From positions 24,667-88,666 of the forward strand of contig CAJXRZ010000018.1 of NCBI GenBank assembly GCA_913060515.1: a stretch of DNA of 64,000 nt, read 5' to 3'. A model generated the notes under the pieces. That model had not been told where the DNA came from. It saw nothing but the letters and a program-made list of their open reading frames with translations, and did no database searches. Numbering within the stretch: the first letter of the stretch is position 1; every line of letters begins with the position of its first letter. The DNA comes from an uncultured Pseudomonadota bacterium (GTDB lineage Bacteria; Myxococcota_A; UBA796; CAJQPC01). Below are positions 53,969 through 63,808 of this stretch, one piece after another. Both the position numbers and the translations under genes were made by a program.

Positions 53969-55911
53969 GCCCATTGTTTCTGCTTTGGCTTGGGGGTCCG
54001 GTGCAGGCGCCGGTGACGCCAGCGCTTTTCGCCCAGGCCACCGATCCTGCGGCTGCGGTGGTGCACATCGAGCTCTGGCAGGAGCTGCTGTATGACGCGG
54101 CGGGTGTCGCCCCGAACTACCCCAAGCCAGGTGCGCCCGTGGTGCCCTCGCCGGCGCTGACCGCTTTGGAGAAGGAGGCCCAGGAGAGCCCGCGTTGGCC
54201 GGGGGAGGATCCTGTCGCGGACGCGGTCCTGCTCTATATCCATGAGCTGCAGCGCTTCGAGATGGAGCTCGCCCCGGCGCTGGTGGAGGTGCTCCATACC
54301 CAAGCGCCGCGGGATGTGGATCTGGCCAGGGCCGATGCCCTCTGGAACGAGATCATGGACACGCGCGTAGGCGGCTTGAATCGCTCCTCTCAGGCGATCT
54401 TTGATTTCGCGCAGGCCAATGGAGTGCGCATGCAGACGCCCCAGGTCACCTCGCCTCCGCCGCCCTCGGGTGCCGAGCTTCCTGGAGGCGAGATGGCGCT
54501 TCCGGTGAACTACCGCAGGATCATGGCGAGCTTGCACCTGAGCGAGGTGCGAGGCTTCTGCAATCAAGGGGTTCTGGTCATGAATCAGGCCGTAAGCCAG
54601 TCCTCTTCTGGCGGCGATCTGGGTGGCATGGAAGTGCTGATGGCTACGGCTCAGGCGGATCTAGCGGAGGTTCCGCCGTGGAGCGGGGACGGCGAGTTCC
54701 GTGACGCCTGCAGCGCGGTGCTTGAGAGCCAAGCCCGGATCCTGGGGGAGGAAGTGCCCGCCATGAAGAAGGCGCTCTCTGAGGGAGACTCTGAGACCTT
54801 CAACAGCTTGGGCCGAGACTTGAGCGCGGAGCTGCGTTCACTTCAGATCGATCTTCACGACGCCGAGGCCAACTTCCGCCTGCGCTGGGGGCTGGAAGCC
54901 CTGGAGGAGCGCGTTCCTGAGAAGGACGATCCCAAGCGCGATCAGGCCCTGCTTCGGCTGCAACACTGGACCAAGCTGGTGGGTCAAGCAGCCGTGCTGG
55001 GCACCCAGATGCGCATCAACGTGCTCTTGGATGGGGCCGAGTACGAGGAGCAGGTCAAGCTGGCCAGCGCCGAGCTGGCCGCGCTGCAAGCTCAGGCTGA
55101 GCGCCCGCCTCCCTTTGACGGCGAGGACACCCTGCGAAAGCCGGCCATCGCTGTGTTGGATGTGTTGGAGCAGTCCTTTGGCGACTGGCGCGTGGAGGCC
55201 GCTGCGCTGGTGCGCACGCCAAAACCACGCGAGGCGGATCAGCGCCGCTATCAGGAGATCATGGAGGAGGAGAGGGCGGCCATGGACAAGGCCCGGGCCG
55301 AGTACCGAGTGGCCCACAAGGCCTTCGCCGAAGCTCAGGGCATCGGACTGTTGAGCAAGCAGTCCCTGAGCGCCTTGCAGCCGCCGAGCTTTGTGGCAGA
55401 TCTGCCCGGTCCAGAAGTGAAGCTGTCCGCTCAAGTGCGGATCTCCTTCGCTTCAGGGCATCAGCGGGAGGTGGACCGTGCCTTTTCGGCCGGCCTGGAG
55501 GCGTGGAACAGCTTTGTCTCAGCTCCAGTAGCTGACTGGGAGCAGCGCCTTCCTCTCACCCGAGAGGTGGTCGCCGCGGCCCATCGAGAGGTGCTCGCCA
55601 TTCCGCCTTGGATGGGCCAGGAGACCCTGGTCATGGCCGCCGAGGCTGCATTGAGCGCCTGGCTTGAGCAGCTGGACAAGGTCGTCCCCCGGCTGGTCAA
55701 GCTCTCTGCCGCGGAGCGTTCCCAGAAGAACGTGGACCAGTACAACAAACTGCTCAATGAGCTCAACGTGAGCGCTGGCGAGGGAGTGAATGGCTGGAAC
55801 GCTGCCGTCAGCCAGTGGGCTCTGGATTGGCACTTTGCCGCCTTTCGAGAGCATCAGGAAGGCATGGTCTCTTGGGCCAGAGACAGCAGAGCGCTGCTCA
55901 ACACGCCCTGA
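53965..55911 (+). CDS. Secreted four-copy PxWxG repeat protein
   Basis: 648 residues, ATGA overlap with the preceding paralogue. A short signal (MSPLFLLWLGGPVQA) is followed by four units with turns SPRWPGEDPV (Trp78), VPPWSGDGEF (Trp239), PPPFDGEDTL (Phe384 in the Trp place) and IPPWMGQETL (Trp549). The spacing is about 145-165 residues. Each unit is helical, and the turn is followed by a helix with Ala and Leu in register. Function unknown; the pair may form one periplasmic complex. Confidence 0.68.
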   Translation: MSPLFLLWLGGPVQAPVTPALFAQATDPAAAVVHIELWQELLYDAAGVAPNYPKPGAPVVPSPALTALEKEAQESPRWPGEDPVADAVLLYIHELQRFEMELAPALVEVLHTQAPRDVDLARADALWNEIMDTRVGGLNRSSQAIFDFAQANGVRMQTPQVTSPPPPSGAELPGGEMALPVNYRRIMASLHLSEVRGFCNQGVLVMNQAVSQSSSGGDLGGMEVLMATAQADLAEVPPWSGDGEFRDACSAVLESQARILGEEVPAMKKALSEGDSETFNSLGRDLSAELRSLQIDLHDAEANFRLRWGLEALEERVPEKDDPKRDQALLRLQHWTKLVGQAAVLGTQMRINVLLDGAEYEEQVKLASAELAALQAQAERPPPFDGEDTLRKPAIAVLDVLEQSFGDWRVEAAALVRTPKPREADQRRYQEIMEEERAAMDKARAEYRVAHKAFAEAQGIGLLSKQSLSALQPPSFVADLPGPEVKLSAQVRISFASGHQREVDRAFSAGLEAWNSFVSAPVADWEQRLPLTREVVAAAHREVLAIPPWMGQETLVMAAEAALSAWLEQLDKVVPRLVKLSAAERSQKNVDQYNKLLNELNVSAGEGVNGWNAAVSQWALDWHFAAFREHQEGMVSWARDSRALLNTP

Positions 55912-55923
55912 GTTTCTGCGGCC

Positions 55924-57678
55924 TTAGGCGACGGCACGTACGCCGCGCCAGCTCTCGATACAGGCCATCAGCTCGTTGATCTCGATGGGCTTGCCCACAT
56001 GGTCGCTCATGCCTGCGGCAAGACACTTGGCCTTGTCCCCGGGCATGGTGTTGGCGGTCAAGGCGATGATGGGGAGCGTGGCTCCGGCTGCCCGAAGGGC
56101 CATGGTGGCCTGGTAGCCATCACAGATGGGCATCTGGCAGTCCATCAGAATCAGGTCCGGCCTGCGCTCGTGGTAGGCCCGCTGGCAGGCCTCGCCGTCG
56201 CTGGTCATGCGCACGCTCAGGCCGTTGCGCTCGAGCAGCCGTTGGATGACCATCTGGTTGACGGGGTTGTCCTCGGCGACGAGGACCTCTAGACCGGTCA
56301 GGGTGGTGTTCTGCCAGTTGGGCGCCGCAGTGAAGCGTTGGGGGGCCTCTGCCAGGAACAGTGGAATGTTCAGCGTGAAGCAGGTGCCTTGCCGTGGTGT
56401 GGAGATCACGTGGAGGTGACCGTCCATCCGGGTTGCCAGACCTTTGCAGATCGCGAGCCCGAGACCCGTTCCGCCGTAGCGGCGGGTGGTGCTGCCGTCC
56501 GCTTGCCTAAAGGCATCGAAGATGTGGTCCAAGGCTTGTGGAGCCATGCCGATGCCGGTGTCTTGTACGGCCAAGACTAGGCGGCCTTGTTGTGCAGAGA
56601 GCAGGATGCTCACCGTGCCGGTGTCCGTGAACTTGATGGCGTTGGAGACCAAGTTGCCCAGGATCTGGCGCAGCTTGGTGGGGTCGCTATGGACCCAGCT
56701 TGGGCTGTGCGCTTGGGGCCGAAAGAGCAGTTGAATGCCCTTCTCTCTGGCCTTCTCTTCCCAGAGCTGAACGACCTCCTGGCACAGCGCGGGCAGGTCC
56801 AGGGGGATGTGTTCCACTTCCATTTGGCCAGAGTCGATCTTGGAGTAGTCCAAGACATCGTCCAGCAGGGCCCGGAGCAGTCGCCCGGAGACCTGCACAG
56901 TCTTGGCCAGCTGTCGCTGGTCTGCGTCCAGATTGGAGCCCAAGAGCACCTGGGTGAGGCCCAACACGCCGTTAAGGGGGGTGCGGATCTCGTGGCTCAT
57001 GGTCGCCAGGAAGGTGGTTCTGGCCTTGACGGCCTCGGTGGCGAGGTGCTCGGCGCGCTTGCGCTCCTCGATCTCCACCATGGCGCGCTCGTTTGTGCTT
57101 CGCATGCCTTGGATCAAGCTCTCCCAGATGGAGACTTGAGTACTCAGAATGGCGCCGAAGATCATCGCGATGGCCGGGTAGTCCAGCACCGGCATGATGG
57201 CGGTGAGCTCTGGGGGGAGCTGCCAGGGCAGTGGTGGCCCAAAGAACTCTGTCGCCCACAGGGCCGAGAAGACCAGCGCTGCGCAGACACTGAGGTTGCG
57301 GCCGTGGCGCGGACCCACCATGGTGAAGCCCAAGAGCGGGGAGCAGAGCAGCCAAGCTGCGCAGTTCGAGTCCATGCCACCGCGGCCGATCAGCGCGTTG
57401 AGGATGACGAGAAAGGAGACCACCGACATGATTCGGCCGCCGGTGTCGGAGCGGCCTCTGCGGGTCAGGAAGAAGAGCGCTGGAAGAGCTGAGATGGGGA
57501 TCAGGGCCATGATCAGGCTGGGCAGGTAAAGCTCGTACACCCAGAACAGCACACCGTAGGCCGGCGCGATCGTCACCAAGAACAGCGCGATGAGGTGCTG
57601 CACCCGGACGCGGGCCTTCTGCACGGGGTCCAAGCCCTCCGCACATGCGTCCGTCCACGCTGTGATTGCCGTCAGCAC
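55924..57678 (-). CDS. Hybrid histidine kinase with receiver domain
   Basis: 584 residues from a GTG at 57678. About five membrane segments (about residues 25-185) form the sensor part. HisKA has SHEIRTPLNG with His229. HATPase_c shows NLVSNAIKF, DTGIGM and GGTGLGL. A receiver domain follows with Asp513 in LILMDCQMP and Lys in GKPIE. It should autophosphorylate on His229 and pass the phosphate to Asp513; an output partner (Hpt or regulator) is not nearby. The signal sensed is unknown. Confidence 0.92.
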   Translation of the reverse strand: MLTAITAWTDACAEGLDPVQKARVRVQHLIALFLVTIAPAYGVLFWVYELYLPSLIMALIPISALPALFFLTRRGRSDTGGRIMSVVSFLVILNALIGRGGMDSNCAAWLLCSPLLGFTMVGPRHGRNLSVCAALVFSALWATEFFGPPLPWQLPPELTAIMPVLDYPAIAMIFGAILSTQVSIWESLIQGMRSTNERAMVEIEERKRAEHLATEAVKARTTFLATMSHEIRTPLNGVLGLTQVLLGSNLDADQRQLAKTVQVSGRLLRALLDDVLDYSKIDSGQMEVEHIPLDLPALCQEVVQLWEEKAREKGIQLLFRPQAHSPSWVHSDPTKLRQILGNLVSNAIKFTDTGTVSILLSAQQGRLVLAVQDTGIGMAPQALDHIFDAFRQADGSTTRRYGGTGLGLAICKGLATRMDGHLHVISTPRQGTCFTLNIPLFLAEAPQRFTAAPNWQNTTLTGLEVLVAEDNPVNQMVIQRLLERNGLSVRMTSDGEACQRAYHERRPDLILMDCQMPICDGYQATMALRAAGATLPIIALTANTMPGDKAKCLAAGMSDHVGKPIEINELMACIESWRGVRAVA

Positions 57679-57789
57679 GCCATTGACCTCGGTCGGGCCA
57701 TCGGTACAGCACGTGAAGTCTTGAGTACTTTGATCTTTGGGGATCGTCCTAGGTGTGCCAATCCCTGCTTGGACCCCCGTAGCGGAGAC

Positions 57790-58995
57790 CTAAGGCTCAC
57801 AACCCGTATCTGAGGCCAAGGACAAGGTCTGCCACTCACCTTCGGCCAAGAACTGCAGGTAGAGCTGGTGTTCGTCTGCACACTCGCTAAAAAACAGCTC
57901 CCGTACGAAGGCGCTGTGCTTGCCGTCCTGAAGGTACTGACTCTCCTCAAAGTGGAATTCGAAGCTACCCGGAGCAAGGGCGCCGTATTCAACAACGCCG
58001 CTACGTCGCTCTCCCAGAGAGCCTTCCAGGGCCTTCTTCATGTCTTGCGACTCCGATAGATCCACGGCGAGGAAGAAGGACTGCGCGAGCAATCTGGGGT
58101 TCTGTGGACCCGTCTTTCGGCTCCTCTGGCATGCCCGCAGTTGCTCAACAAGGGCCGGATCGGAGGGGGCGGCGCTCGTGGTCCCTGTAGCCAGGGTGTA
58201 GCGGATGTCCGTCAGTCTCTGCTCTTGGAAACTTGCATCGCAAGGGTTGAAGACGAAAGCGGTGAGCTCGGACTCAAAGAGGACGGTGGACTTGTCGGCG
58301 CTGAGCGAGACCGGGCCTCCCGGGAGGGCACCCTCGCCCAAGAGGAGGCGCTCGCCGCTGGGGCTTAGGTTGAGAATCCACATCGAGTCGGGCGCGGTCT
58401 TGTCGCGGCCGAGCTCCTTGGAGTCGAAGACCTTGGCGTGCGATGGGTCGCCTTGTCGTGCGTTCAGATGCGGTGTCAGCGGGACCGGTGAGAGAAGAGG
58501 GCTGCTGTTGAGGACCTCTGCGCTGGCGTACTTGGCGTAGGTGCTCCCTTCAGAGAGCACGAGGGACCAGGTCAGCTTCCGCCGGGTGAGATCGCTCTGC
58601 GCGAGAGCGCGCTCGAGCTCTCCACGTCTTGGGGCCAGTTTCTGGAGCGGGAAGCCTTCGCACTCGGTCGATGCATCGATCCTCATTCCGAACTCATGAG
58701 GTTGCCCACAGAATTCGTGTCCGAGCCACTGGGCTGGGGCCTGGCTGGTCGGTGGGGTGGACGAGACCAAGCTTGCCGCGACAAATCCCGTGACCGCTGT
58801 GCCTTCGACCCGGACCTGGACGTAGGCATCCTCTGTGGGAGCGGACAGAGGGGTCACCTGGGTGCCCCAAGCTAGGGCATTGACGATCTCACCCTGAGCG
58901 CTGCCGGTGCTCCGCATCAACACACTGTCTCCCGTGACGTAGTGTGGAGGGACAGGGCTGGTGGGGTTGAGGGAGAGGAGTAGGGCGATCAGCAT
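57790..58995 (-). CDS. Secreted protein with SH3-like N-terminal domain
   Basis: 401 residues. The signal MLIALLLSLNPTSPV is short. Residues about 18-75 match a bacterial SH3 (SH3b) pattern (YVTGDSVLMRSTGS, GTQVTPLS, YVQVRVEGTAVTGFVAASL), which often binds cell-wall peptides. The rest (about 90-401) has a WD-like segment (MWILNLSPSGERLLLGE) and Cys pairs, with no known motif. It lies 111 bp before the histidine kinase on the same strand. Confidence 0.7.
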   Translation of the reverse strand: MLIALLLSLNPTSPVPPHYVTGDSVLMRSTGSAQGEIVNALAWGTQVTPLSAPTEDAYVQVRVEGTAVTGFVAASLVSSTPPTSQAPAQWLGHEFCGQPHEFGMRIDASTECEGFPLQKLAPRRGELERALAQSDLTRRKLTWSLVLSEGSTYAKYASAEVLNSSPLLSPVPLTPHLNARQGDPSHAKVFDSKELGRDKTAPDSMWILNLSPSGERLLLGEGALPGGPVSLSADKSTVLFESELTAFVFNPCDASFQEQRLTDIRYTLATGTTSAAPSDPALVEQLRACQRSRKTGPQNPRLLAQSFFLAVDLSESQDMKKALEGSLGERRSGVVEYGALAPGSFEFHFEESQYLQDGKHSAFVRELFFSECADEHQLYLQFLAEGEWQTLSLASDTGCEP

Positions 58996-59032
58996 GGGCC
59001 AAACCTAGTGCATGAACGCGTTGGTGCCCACA

Positions 59033-59061
59033 AGCCCTCTCTCAGAGGTCTGAAGAGGGCT
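59033..59061 (-). terminator. Hairpin downstream of the MopE/propeller lipoprotein
   Basis: A perfect 8-bp stem (AGCCCTCT/AGAGGGCT) with a 13-base loop begins 10 bases past the stop at 59072. The tail on the minus strand (TTGTGGGC) has few T residues, so termination may be partial. Confidence 0.5.
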
Positions 59062-59071
59062 CTGGACTGAA

Positions 59072-60238
59072 TCAGTCGAAGTAGACCGTGTACAAGTCCC
59101 AGACATCCAGGAAGTAGGTGCCGCCGTTGGGGCTGGAGAAGAACTTGTCGGGGTTGGTCCCGTTCTCAATGTCCAGTCGCCAGACGGTGGGGTCCTGAGC
59201 GCCCTTGGTGCTCATGTAGTACTCGCCGTAGACCGTATCGATGGTCATGCTCTTGGGGGTCCAGCTGGCGTTGAAGCTGGCCTTTCGGTCCCAGTCGCTC
59301 GTGGAGTCGTTCCAGCGGAACATGGCGTAGCCGTCGGCGTCCACGCCACCGGTGAACCAAGCGTCGCGGGAGTCCCAGTGGGCCCCAGCCCAGTTCTGCT
59401 GCTCAACAGGGATCTCGGGGTCCAGCTGCTTGTGGTAGGTCAGCTCGAAGGTCTCGGGATCCAAGGTCGCGAAGCCGCCGTAGTAGCCGAACACGGCGAT
59501 CAGGCCGGTGACTTGATCCACCGCCACATCGAAGCTGGCCAGCAACTGGTTCTCGTCGGCGTCGATGAAGGTGGCGATCTCGGTTTGCTCGCCGGTGGTG
59601 GGCTCCACCTTGACCAGGCCGGAGAAGGTGCTGACCAAGTAGTAGCCATCGGGGTGGGTGGCGATGCCGAAGGCGTAGCCCTCCATCGTGGCCAGGGTGC
59701 GGGCCTCGCCGGTGGCGGAGATCTCGAAGATCACGAAGACATCGTTGGCGGTGTAGTCGCATCCCACGACCACCCAGCCCTCGCCATCGACCTGAGGGGT
59801 CATGGTGAAGGAGAAGTACTGCTGCAGCCCGGCCATGTCGGTGTACCACCAGGGCTGCACCGCGGGGTCGGAGATCAGGATCTCCTGGGTCTGCTCACCA
59901 AAGCTGTTGACCTTGACGATGCGGGCGGGGGTGCCCTGGTCGTAGCGGCCCTGCTGGAGCACGACCAGACCGCGGAAGGTCTCGTCGATCTGCCCGTCGC
60001 AGTCGTTGTCCTTGCCGTCGGTGTGGTTCTCGGCCTGGTCGGATTCTTCCCAACCCGGGTGGACCAGTGGGTCGGAGTCGTCGCAGTCGCCCTCCTCTAC
60101 GCTCCAGCCATCGGTGTCCTCGTCGGTGCCGGTATCGCCGGTGTCGTCGGGCCATTCGATGTAGGTGTCGCCGGTATCGATGGGGGTAATCGGGGTACCG
60201 TCATCGTTGGACGTACAGGCCAGCAGCAGCCACAGCAT
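59072..60238 (-). CDS. Lipoprotein with MopE-type motif and propeller-like domain
   Basis: 388 residues. TTGGAG just upstream supports the ATG at 60238, giving the very short signal MLWLLLAC (Cys8). After a spacer of Asp, Thr and Gly comes one MopE-type metal-binding motif (DCDDSDPLVHPG ... KDNDCDG; about residues 50-85). Residues about 90-388 are repeats of short strands such as FGIATHPDGYYLVSTFSGLVKV and GLIAVFGYYGGFATLD, which suggest a six- or seven-blade propeller. Probably on the cell surface. Confidence 0.78.
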   Translation of the reverse strand: MLWLLLACTSNDDGTPITPIDTGDTYIEWPDDTGDTGTDEDTDGWSVEEGDCDDSDPLVHPGWEESDQAENHTDGKDNDCDGQIDETFRGLVVLQQGRYDQGTPARIVKVNSFGEQTQEILISDPAVQPWWYTDMAGLQQYFSFTMTPQVDGEGWVVVGCDYTANDVFVIFEISATGEARTLATMEGYAFGIATHPDGYYLVSTFSGLVKVEPTTGEQTEIATFIDADENQLLASFDVAVDQVTGLIAVFGYYGGFATLDPETFELTYHKQLDPEIPVEQQNWAGAHWDSRDAWFTGGVDADGYAMFRWNDSTSDWDRKASFNASWTPKSMTIDTVYGEYYMSTKGAQDPTVWRLDIENGTNPDKFFSSPNGGTYFLDVWDLYTVYFD

Positions 60239-60313
60239 AGAAGTCTCCAAGATGTGGGCAGCTTAGCTCTGTTGAGGACAGGTTGGCGGCGATGCGCTGT
60301 ACACTGAGGGCTG

Positions 60314-61693
60314 ATGGACGACACTCGTACAGCGACCTTGAGCCTGCATCAGAGCGCCCGCGGGCCCGCCTTGGGTCTGGAAGTGGTCTGGCACCCGGAT
60401 CCCGCATTCGTTGGGGGGCAGCGCAGCGTGAGCGCGGGCGAGCGCTTGGTCTTGGGTCGAAACAGCCCAGAGCTGGGGGGCGCCCTGCAAGAGCCGCGCA
60501 TCTCGCGGCGCCACAGCGAGCTGGGTCGCTTGGGCAGCGCCTTGTCGATTCGAGACCTGGACTCCCACAACGGGACCTGGGTCAATGGGGAGCAGGTGGC
60601 CTCGGCTGCATTGAACCCTGGAGACGTTCTTGGGGTGGGGCAGGTGTTGTTGCTTGTACGCGAGCTGCCCATCAATCCGGCGCCCTTGGCCTGGGGGCCG
60701 CTGGTTGGGCGCTCGCCGGAGCTGCACGCGGCTTTAGAGGCTGTGGATCGGGTGGCTGGGCTGGACATGCCCGTGTTGATTCAAGGGGAGTCGGGCACCG
60801 GCAAGGAGTTGGTCGCCCAAGAGCTGCACGCGCGCTCCGGACGCGAGGGCCCCTTCGTTGCGGTGAACTGCGCGGGTGTGGCCGACAGCCTGCTGCAGTC
60901 CGAGCTCTTTGGGCACGTGCGCGGAGCCTATTCGGGGGCAGAGAAGGCACGCCGGGGGCTCGTGGACCAAGCCCGTGGGGGCACTCTGCTCTTGGACGAG
61001 ATCGGCGATGCCTCACCGGCGCTTCAGGCCGCCTTGCTGCGGCTGCTCCAGGAGCGGGAGCTGCGGCCAGTGGGCTCGGACACCGCCCAGATCGTCGATG
61101 TGCGTTTTGTTGCGGCCACCAACCGGGATTTGGTGCGGGAGGTGCGGCAAGGCAGCTTCCGAGAAGACCTCTACGCCCGACTCTCGCGTCAGGTGGTGTT
61201 CCTGCCGCCCCTGCGGGCCCGGCGCGCCGACATCTTGGTGCTGGTGCACAGCCTCTTGGATGGGGTTCGCCTCAGCCATGGCTTGGCCCAGACCCTGCTC
61301 CTGCACGACTGGCCTGGGAACGTTCGCGCGGTGCAGGCGGTGGTCGAGCAGCTGCTGCTGCGGGGCGAGGGCCCGGTTCTGGAACAGCCGGACTGGCTCG
61401 CCGATGTGTTGGCCCGTCAGGCGCGTGCTGGTGACGCCCTCGCTCAGGTGGCGTCTTCGTCTGTGGTGTCCTCGGCTGCGGAGGCCGGGGTTGAGGCGCC
61501 CGAGCCGAAACGGGCCTTGAGCGCGATGAGGCATGCCGAGCTCAGAGAGATCCTCATCACCCACCTGGGCAACCTGGCGGCCGCGGCCAAGGCCTTGGGT
61601 GTGGGGCGCAACACGCTCTACCGGCACCTTCAGCGGGCGGGCGTGGATCTGGAAGCTCTGCGGGAGGAGCTGGGCGATGGTCGGGGACGCTGA
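60314..61693 (+). CDS. FHA-type AAA+ regulator with altered sigma-54 loop
   Basis: 459 residues. The FHA domain (about 40-115) has VLGRNS, SRRH and HNGTWVNG. The AAA+ domain has Walker A GESGTGKE (residue 158), Walker B LLLDEIGD and ATNRDL. The sigma-54 contact loop reads GAYSGA (about residue 204) instead of GAFTGA, so contact with sigma-54 may be changed. The end is a Fis-type HTH ([23 protein letters not shown]). The ABC-class ATPase gene begins 17 bp before its stop, so the two are made together. Confidence 0.9.
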   Translation: MDDTRTATLSLHQSARGPALGLEVVWHPDPAFVGGQRSVSAGERLVLGRNSPELGGALQEPRISRRHSELGRLGSALSIRDLDSHNGTWVNGEQVASAALNPGDVLGVGQVLLLVRELPINPAPLAWGPLVGRSPELHAALEAVDRVAGLDMPVLIQGESGTGKELVAQELHARSGREGPFVAVNCAGVADSLLQSELFGHVRGAYSGAEKARRGLVDQARGGTLLLDEIGDASPALQAALLRLLQERELRPVGSDTAQIVDVRFVAATNRDLVREVRQGSFREDLYARLSRQVVFLPPLRARRADILVLVHSLLDGVRLSHGLAQTLLLHDWPGNVRAVQAVVEQLLLRGEGPVLEQPDWLADVLARQARAGDALAQVASSSVVSSAAEAGVEAPEPKRALSAMRHAELREILITHLGNLAAAAKALGVGRNTLYRHLQRAGVDLEALREELGDGRGR

Positions 61694-63326
61694 GGCCCTG
61701 CGGGGCTTGCTGAAGGGCATCGATGGGGCCAGCTATGGGGCCTACAAGCGCTTGGCGGGGACCTGGGAGATGGGTGGGTTTTCTCTGGGTGTGGATCGGG
61801 TTCAGGGGGATCCCTTCGCCGCGCCTTCGGCGGTGCGTGTGCGGCGGCCCATCGCGCTCTCCGGTCTGGAGGATCCCGACACCCTCTGCGCCAGCGAGGA
61901 CTGGCTGCTTCGGCGAGCAAACTTGGCCTTGGAGGCTGTGCAGAGTCGTCGGGGGTCCGGGCGCTCCGGAGAGCTCTCGCTCTACGCGCCGGGTCCGGAG
62001 ATCCTGGAGCGCAGTGCCCTGCGTCTGGTCGATGGACACCTGGAGCTGCGCCTGCGTATCGGACTGCCCGCTCGGGGACGCCGCATCTTGGGACAGCAGG
62101 CTTGGGGGCTGGTCGACCAGGACTTGCGTGCCCTCTGTGCGGCCTTGGAGCCGGGTCCGGGCTTGTTGGTGCATGTGGAGAGCGTGCGCCGTCAGCGGGC
62201 ACTGCGGCGGGCGCTGGAGCCTGCGGGGCTTGTGGCCTTTGTTGCCGATGGGAGCGTGCTTCCCCGAGAGAGCGGGGTGGGTTCTGGGCCGTTGTTGGAT
62301 GCGGTGCCATGGCAGGGGCCGGACACCTTGAGCTGCGTGCTGGAGACACCCTTGGGCCACGTGCGCGGCACGGGCATTCCCAAGGGCATCACGGTCATCG
62401 TGGGCGGTGGCTTCCACGGCAAGTCCACGGTGCTTCAGGCGCTGGCACGGGGGCATCTGGACCATGTGCCAGGGGATGGTCGCGAGGGCGTGGTCGCGCT
62501 GCCGCAGACGGTGAAGATTCGGGCCGAGGATGGTCGTTGTGTGCATGGGGTGGACATCTCCTCCTTGCTGCGCGGCCTGCCTGGGGGGCGCAGCACCCGG
62601 CCCTTCTCCACCCAAGACGCCTCGGGGTCCACCTCACAGGCCGCGTCCCTGGTGGAGTCCGTGCAGGCCGGCGCCCGCGTCCTGCTCATGGACGAGGACA
62701 CCTGCGCGACCAACCTGATGGTTCGGGATGCGCGCATGCGGGCCTTGGTGCCTGAGAGCCGGGAGCCCATCACGCCTCTGGTGGAGCGTGTCGTGCAGAT
62801 GCGGGATGCCTGGGAGCTGTCCATGGTCTTCGTGATCGGCGGCATTGGGGACTACCTGGGGGTGGCCGACACCGTGCTCTCTATGGAGGACTACAGGCCG
62901 GTGGACCGCAGTCTTCAGGCCCAGGCCTTGGGCATAGTGGTCAGTGAGAGCCCAGAGGGGCTCGTTGAGCCTTTGGCCCGTGTGCTGGCCGGTGGTTTGG
63001 CGCCGGGACGCATCAAGGTGCGCGATGAGCGACGGGTGCAGCTCGGGGACACCGTGTTGGAGCTCGGCGGTCTGGAACAGATCCGAGACGGGGCGCACGC
63101 CTTCAGCATCGCGCGGGCGCTGGTTTTGTGTGAGCAGCTGCTTGTGGAGCGCGGGCCGATGGACAGCCTGGCCTTGGTGGGGGAGCTGATGGCCATCCTG
63201 TCTGCGCGGGGACTGGAGGTCTTGAGCCCTCAGGACTACCCCGCGGGGGATCTGGTTCAGCTCCGCCCGCACGAGGTCATGGCGGCCATCGATCGTTTGC
63301 GAACGCTCAAGCTCTCCGAGCTCTGA
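61677..63326 (+). CDS. Predicted ABC-class ATPase (COG3044 type)
   Basis: 549 residues, close to the usual length of this family. GGGAGGAG lies upstream of the ATG at 61677, inside the end of the regulator gene. Walker A is GGGFHGKST (about residue 243) and Walker B is VLLMDEDTCATN (about 336). The signature region (STRPFSTQDASGSTSQA) and a switch-like segment (FVIGGIGDYLGVAD) match the predicted ATPases of the ABC class, whose function is not known. No membrane segments. Coupling to an FHA/AAA+ regulator hints at a signalling role, but this is inference. Confidence 0.85.
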   Translation: MVGDAEALRGLLKGIDGASYGAYKRLAGTWEMGGFSLGVDRVQGDPFAAPSAVRVRRPIALSGLEDPDTLCASEDWLLRRANLALEAVQSRRGSGRSGELSLYAPGPEILERSALRLVDGHLELRLRIGLPARGRRILGQQAWGLVDQDLRALCAALEPGPGLLVHVESVRRQRALRRALEPAGLVAFVADGSVLPRESGVGSGPLLDAVPWQGPDTLSCVLETPLGHVRGTGIPKGITVIVGGGFHGKSTVLQALARGHLDHVPGDGREGVVALPQTVKIRAEDGRCVHGVDISSLLRGLPGGRSTRPFSTQDASGSTSQAASLVESVQAGARVLLMDEDTCATNLMVRDARMRALVPESREPITPLVERVVQMRDAWELSMVFVIGGIGDYLGVADTVLSMEDYRPVDRSLQAQALGIVVSESPEGLVEPLARVLAGGLAPGRIKVRDERRVQLGDTVLELGGLEQIRDGAHAFSIARALVLCEQLLVERGPMDSLALVGELMAILSARGLEVLSPQDYPAGDLVQLRPHEVMAAIDRLRTLKLSEL

Positions 63327-63342
63327 CGCCTCGGGGCGGACT

Positions 63343-63384
63343 CAGCGCAGGTTCAGCAGCGCAGGTTCAGCAGCGCAGGTTGAG
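63343..63384. repeat. Three tandem copies of a 14-bp unit
   Basis: CAGCGCAGGTTCAG occurs twice exactly and a third time with one change. The array spans the stop codon of the gene read from 63756, so loss or gain of a unit would change its C-terminus. Confidence 0.85.
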
Positions 63385-63756
63385 CGGGTCAACCGACAGG
63401 GTGCACTCGCCGTTCTGGATGGGGGCATCCACCCAGTCTTCTCGGCTGGGCAGCAGGCGCACTTGGGTGCTGCAGGGGCCCTCGGCCAGGGGGATCTGGG
63501 TCTCCCAAGCGGGGATGTTCTTCCACGCTGAGGGGCTGACCGTGAAGGTGCGGAAGGGCACGTCTTCGCAGATGGTGCGTAGCTGCATGGTCTCGGACCA
63601 GCCTTCTGGAGGAGCCTCCAGGTTGACGGTCACCATGCCCACCGACTGGCGTCCTGGCGTGGCCAAGCTGTCCACGATGGTCATGCCGCCGGCGCACATT
63701 GCTGCGCCGCCGATGGCGGTCAGGGGGAGGGCCATTTTAGCGAGTGGTCGTGCCAT
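63367..63756 (-). CDS. Small secreted or membrane-anchored protein of unknown function
   Basis: 129 residues from the ATG at 63756; no ribosome site, but TATGTA ends six bases upstream and could be a -10 for a leaderless message. The N-terminus has a hydrophobic stretch (LPLTAIGGAAMCAGGMTIV) that may be a signal. The mature part is beta-rich with about four Cys (CEDV, CSTQ, CTLS and the final Cys). The stop lies in the 14-bp tandem repeat. Confidence 0.55.
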   Translation of the reverse strand: MARPLAKMALPLTAIGGAAMCAGGMTIVDSLATPGRQSVGMVTVNLEAPPEGWSETMQLRTICEDVPFRTFTVSPSAWKNIPAWETQIPLAEGPCSTQVRLLPSREDWVDAPIQNGECTLSVDPLNLRC

Positions 63757-63808
63757 GCACTGTACATATTCCGTCTGGCCGAATTCGGTGCACGCTGCGC
63801 CCGGTTGT

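Noticed and set aside
57745..57762. TGGCAC on the minus strand upstream of the histidine kinase
   Set aside because: No GC at the required 10-base spacing.
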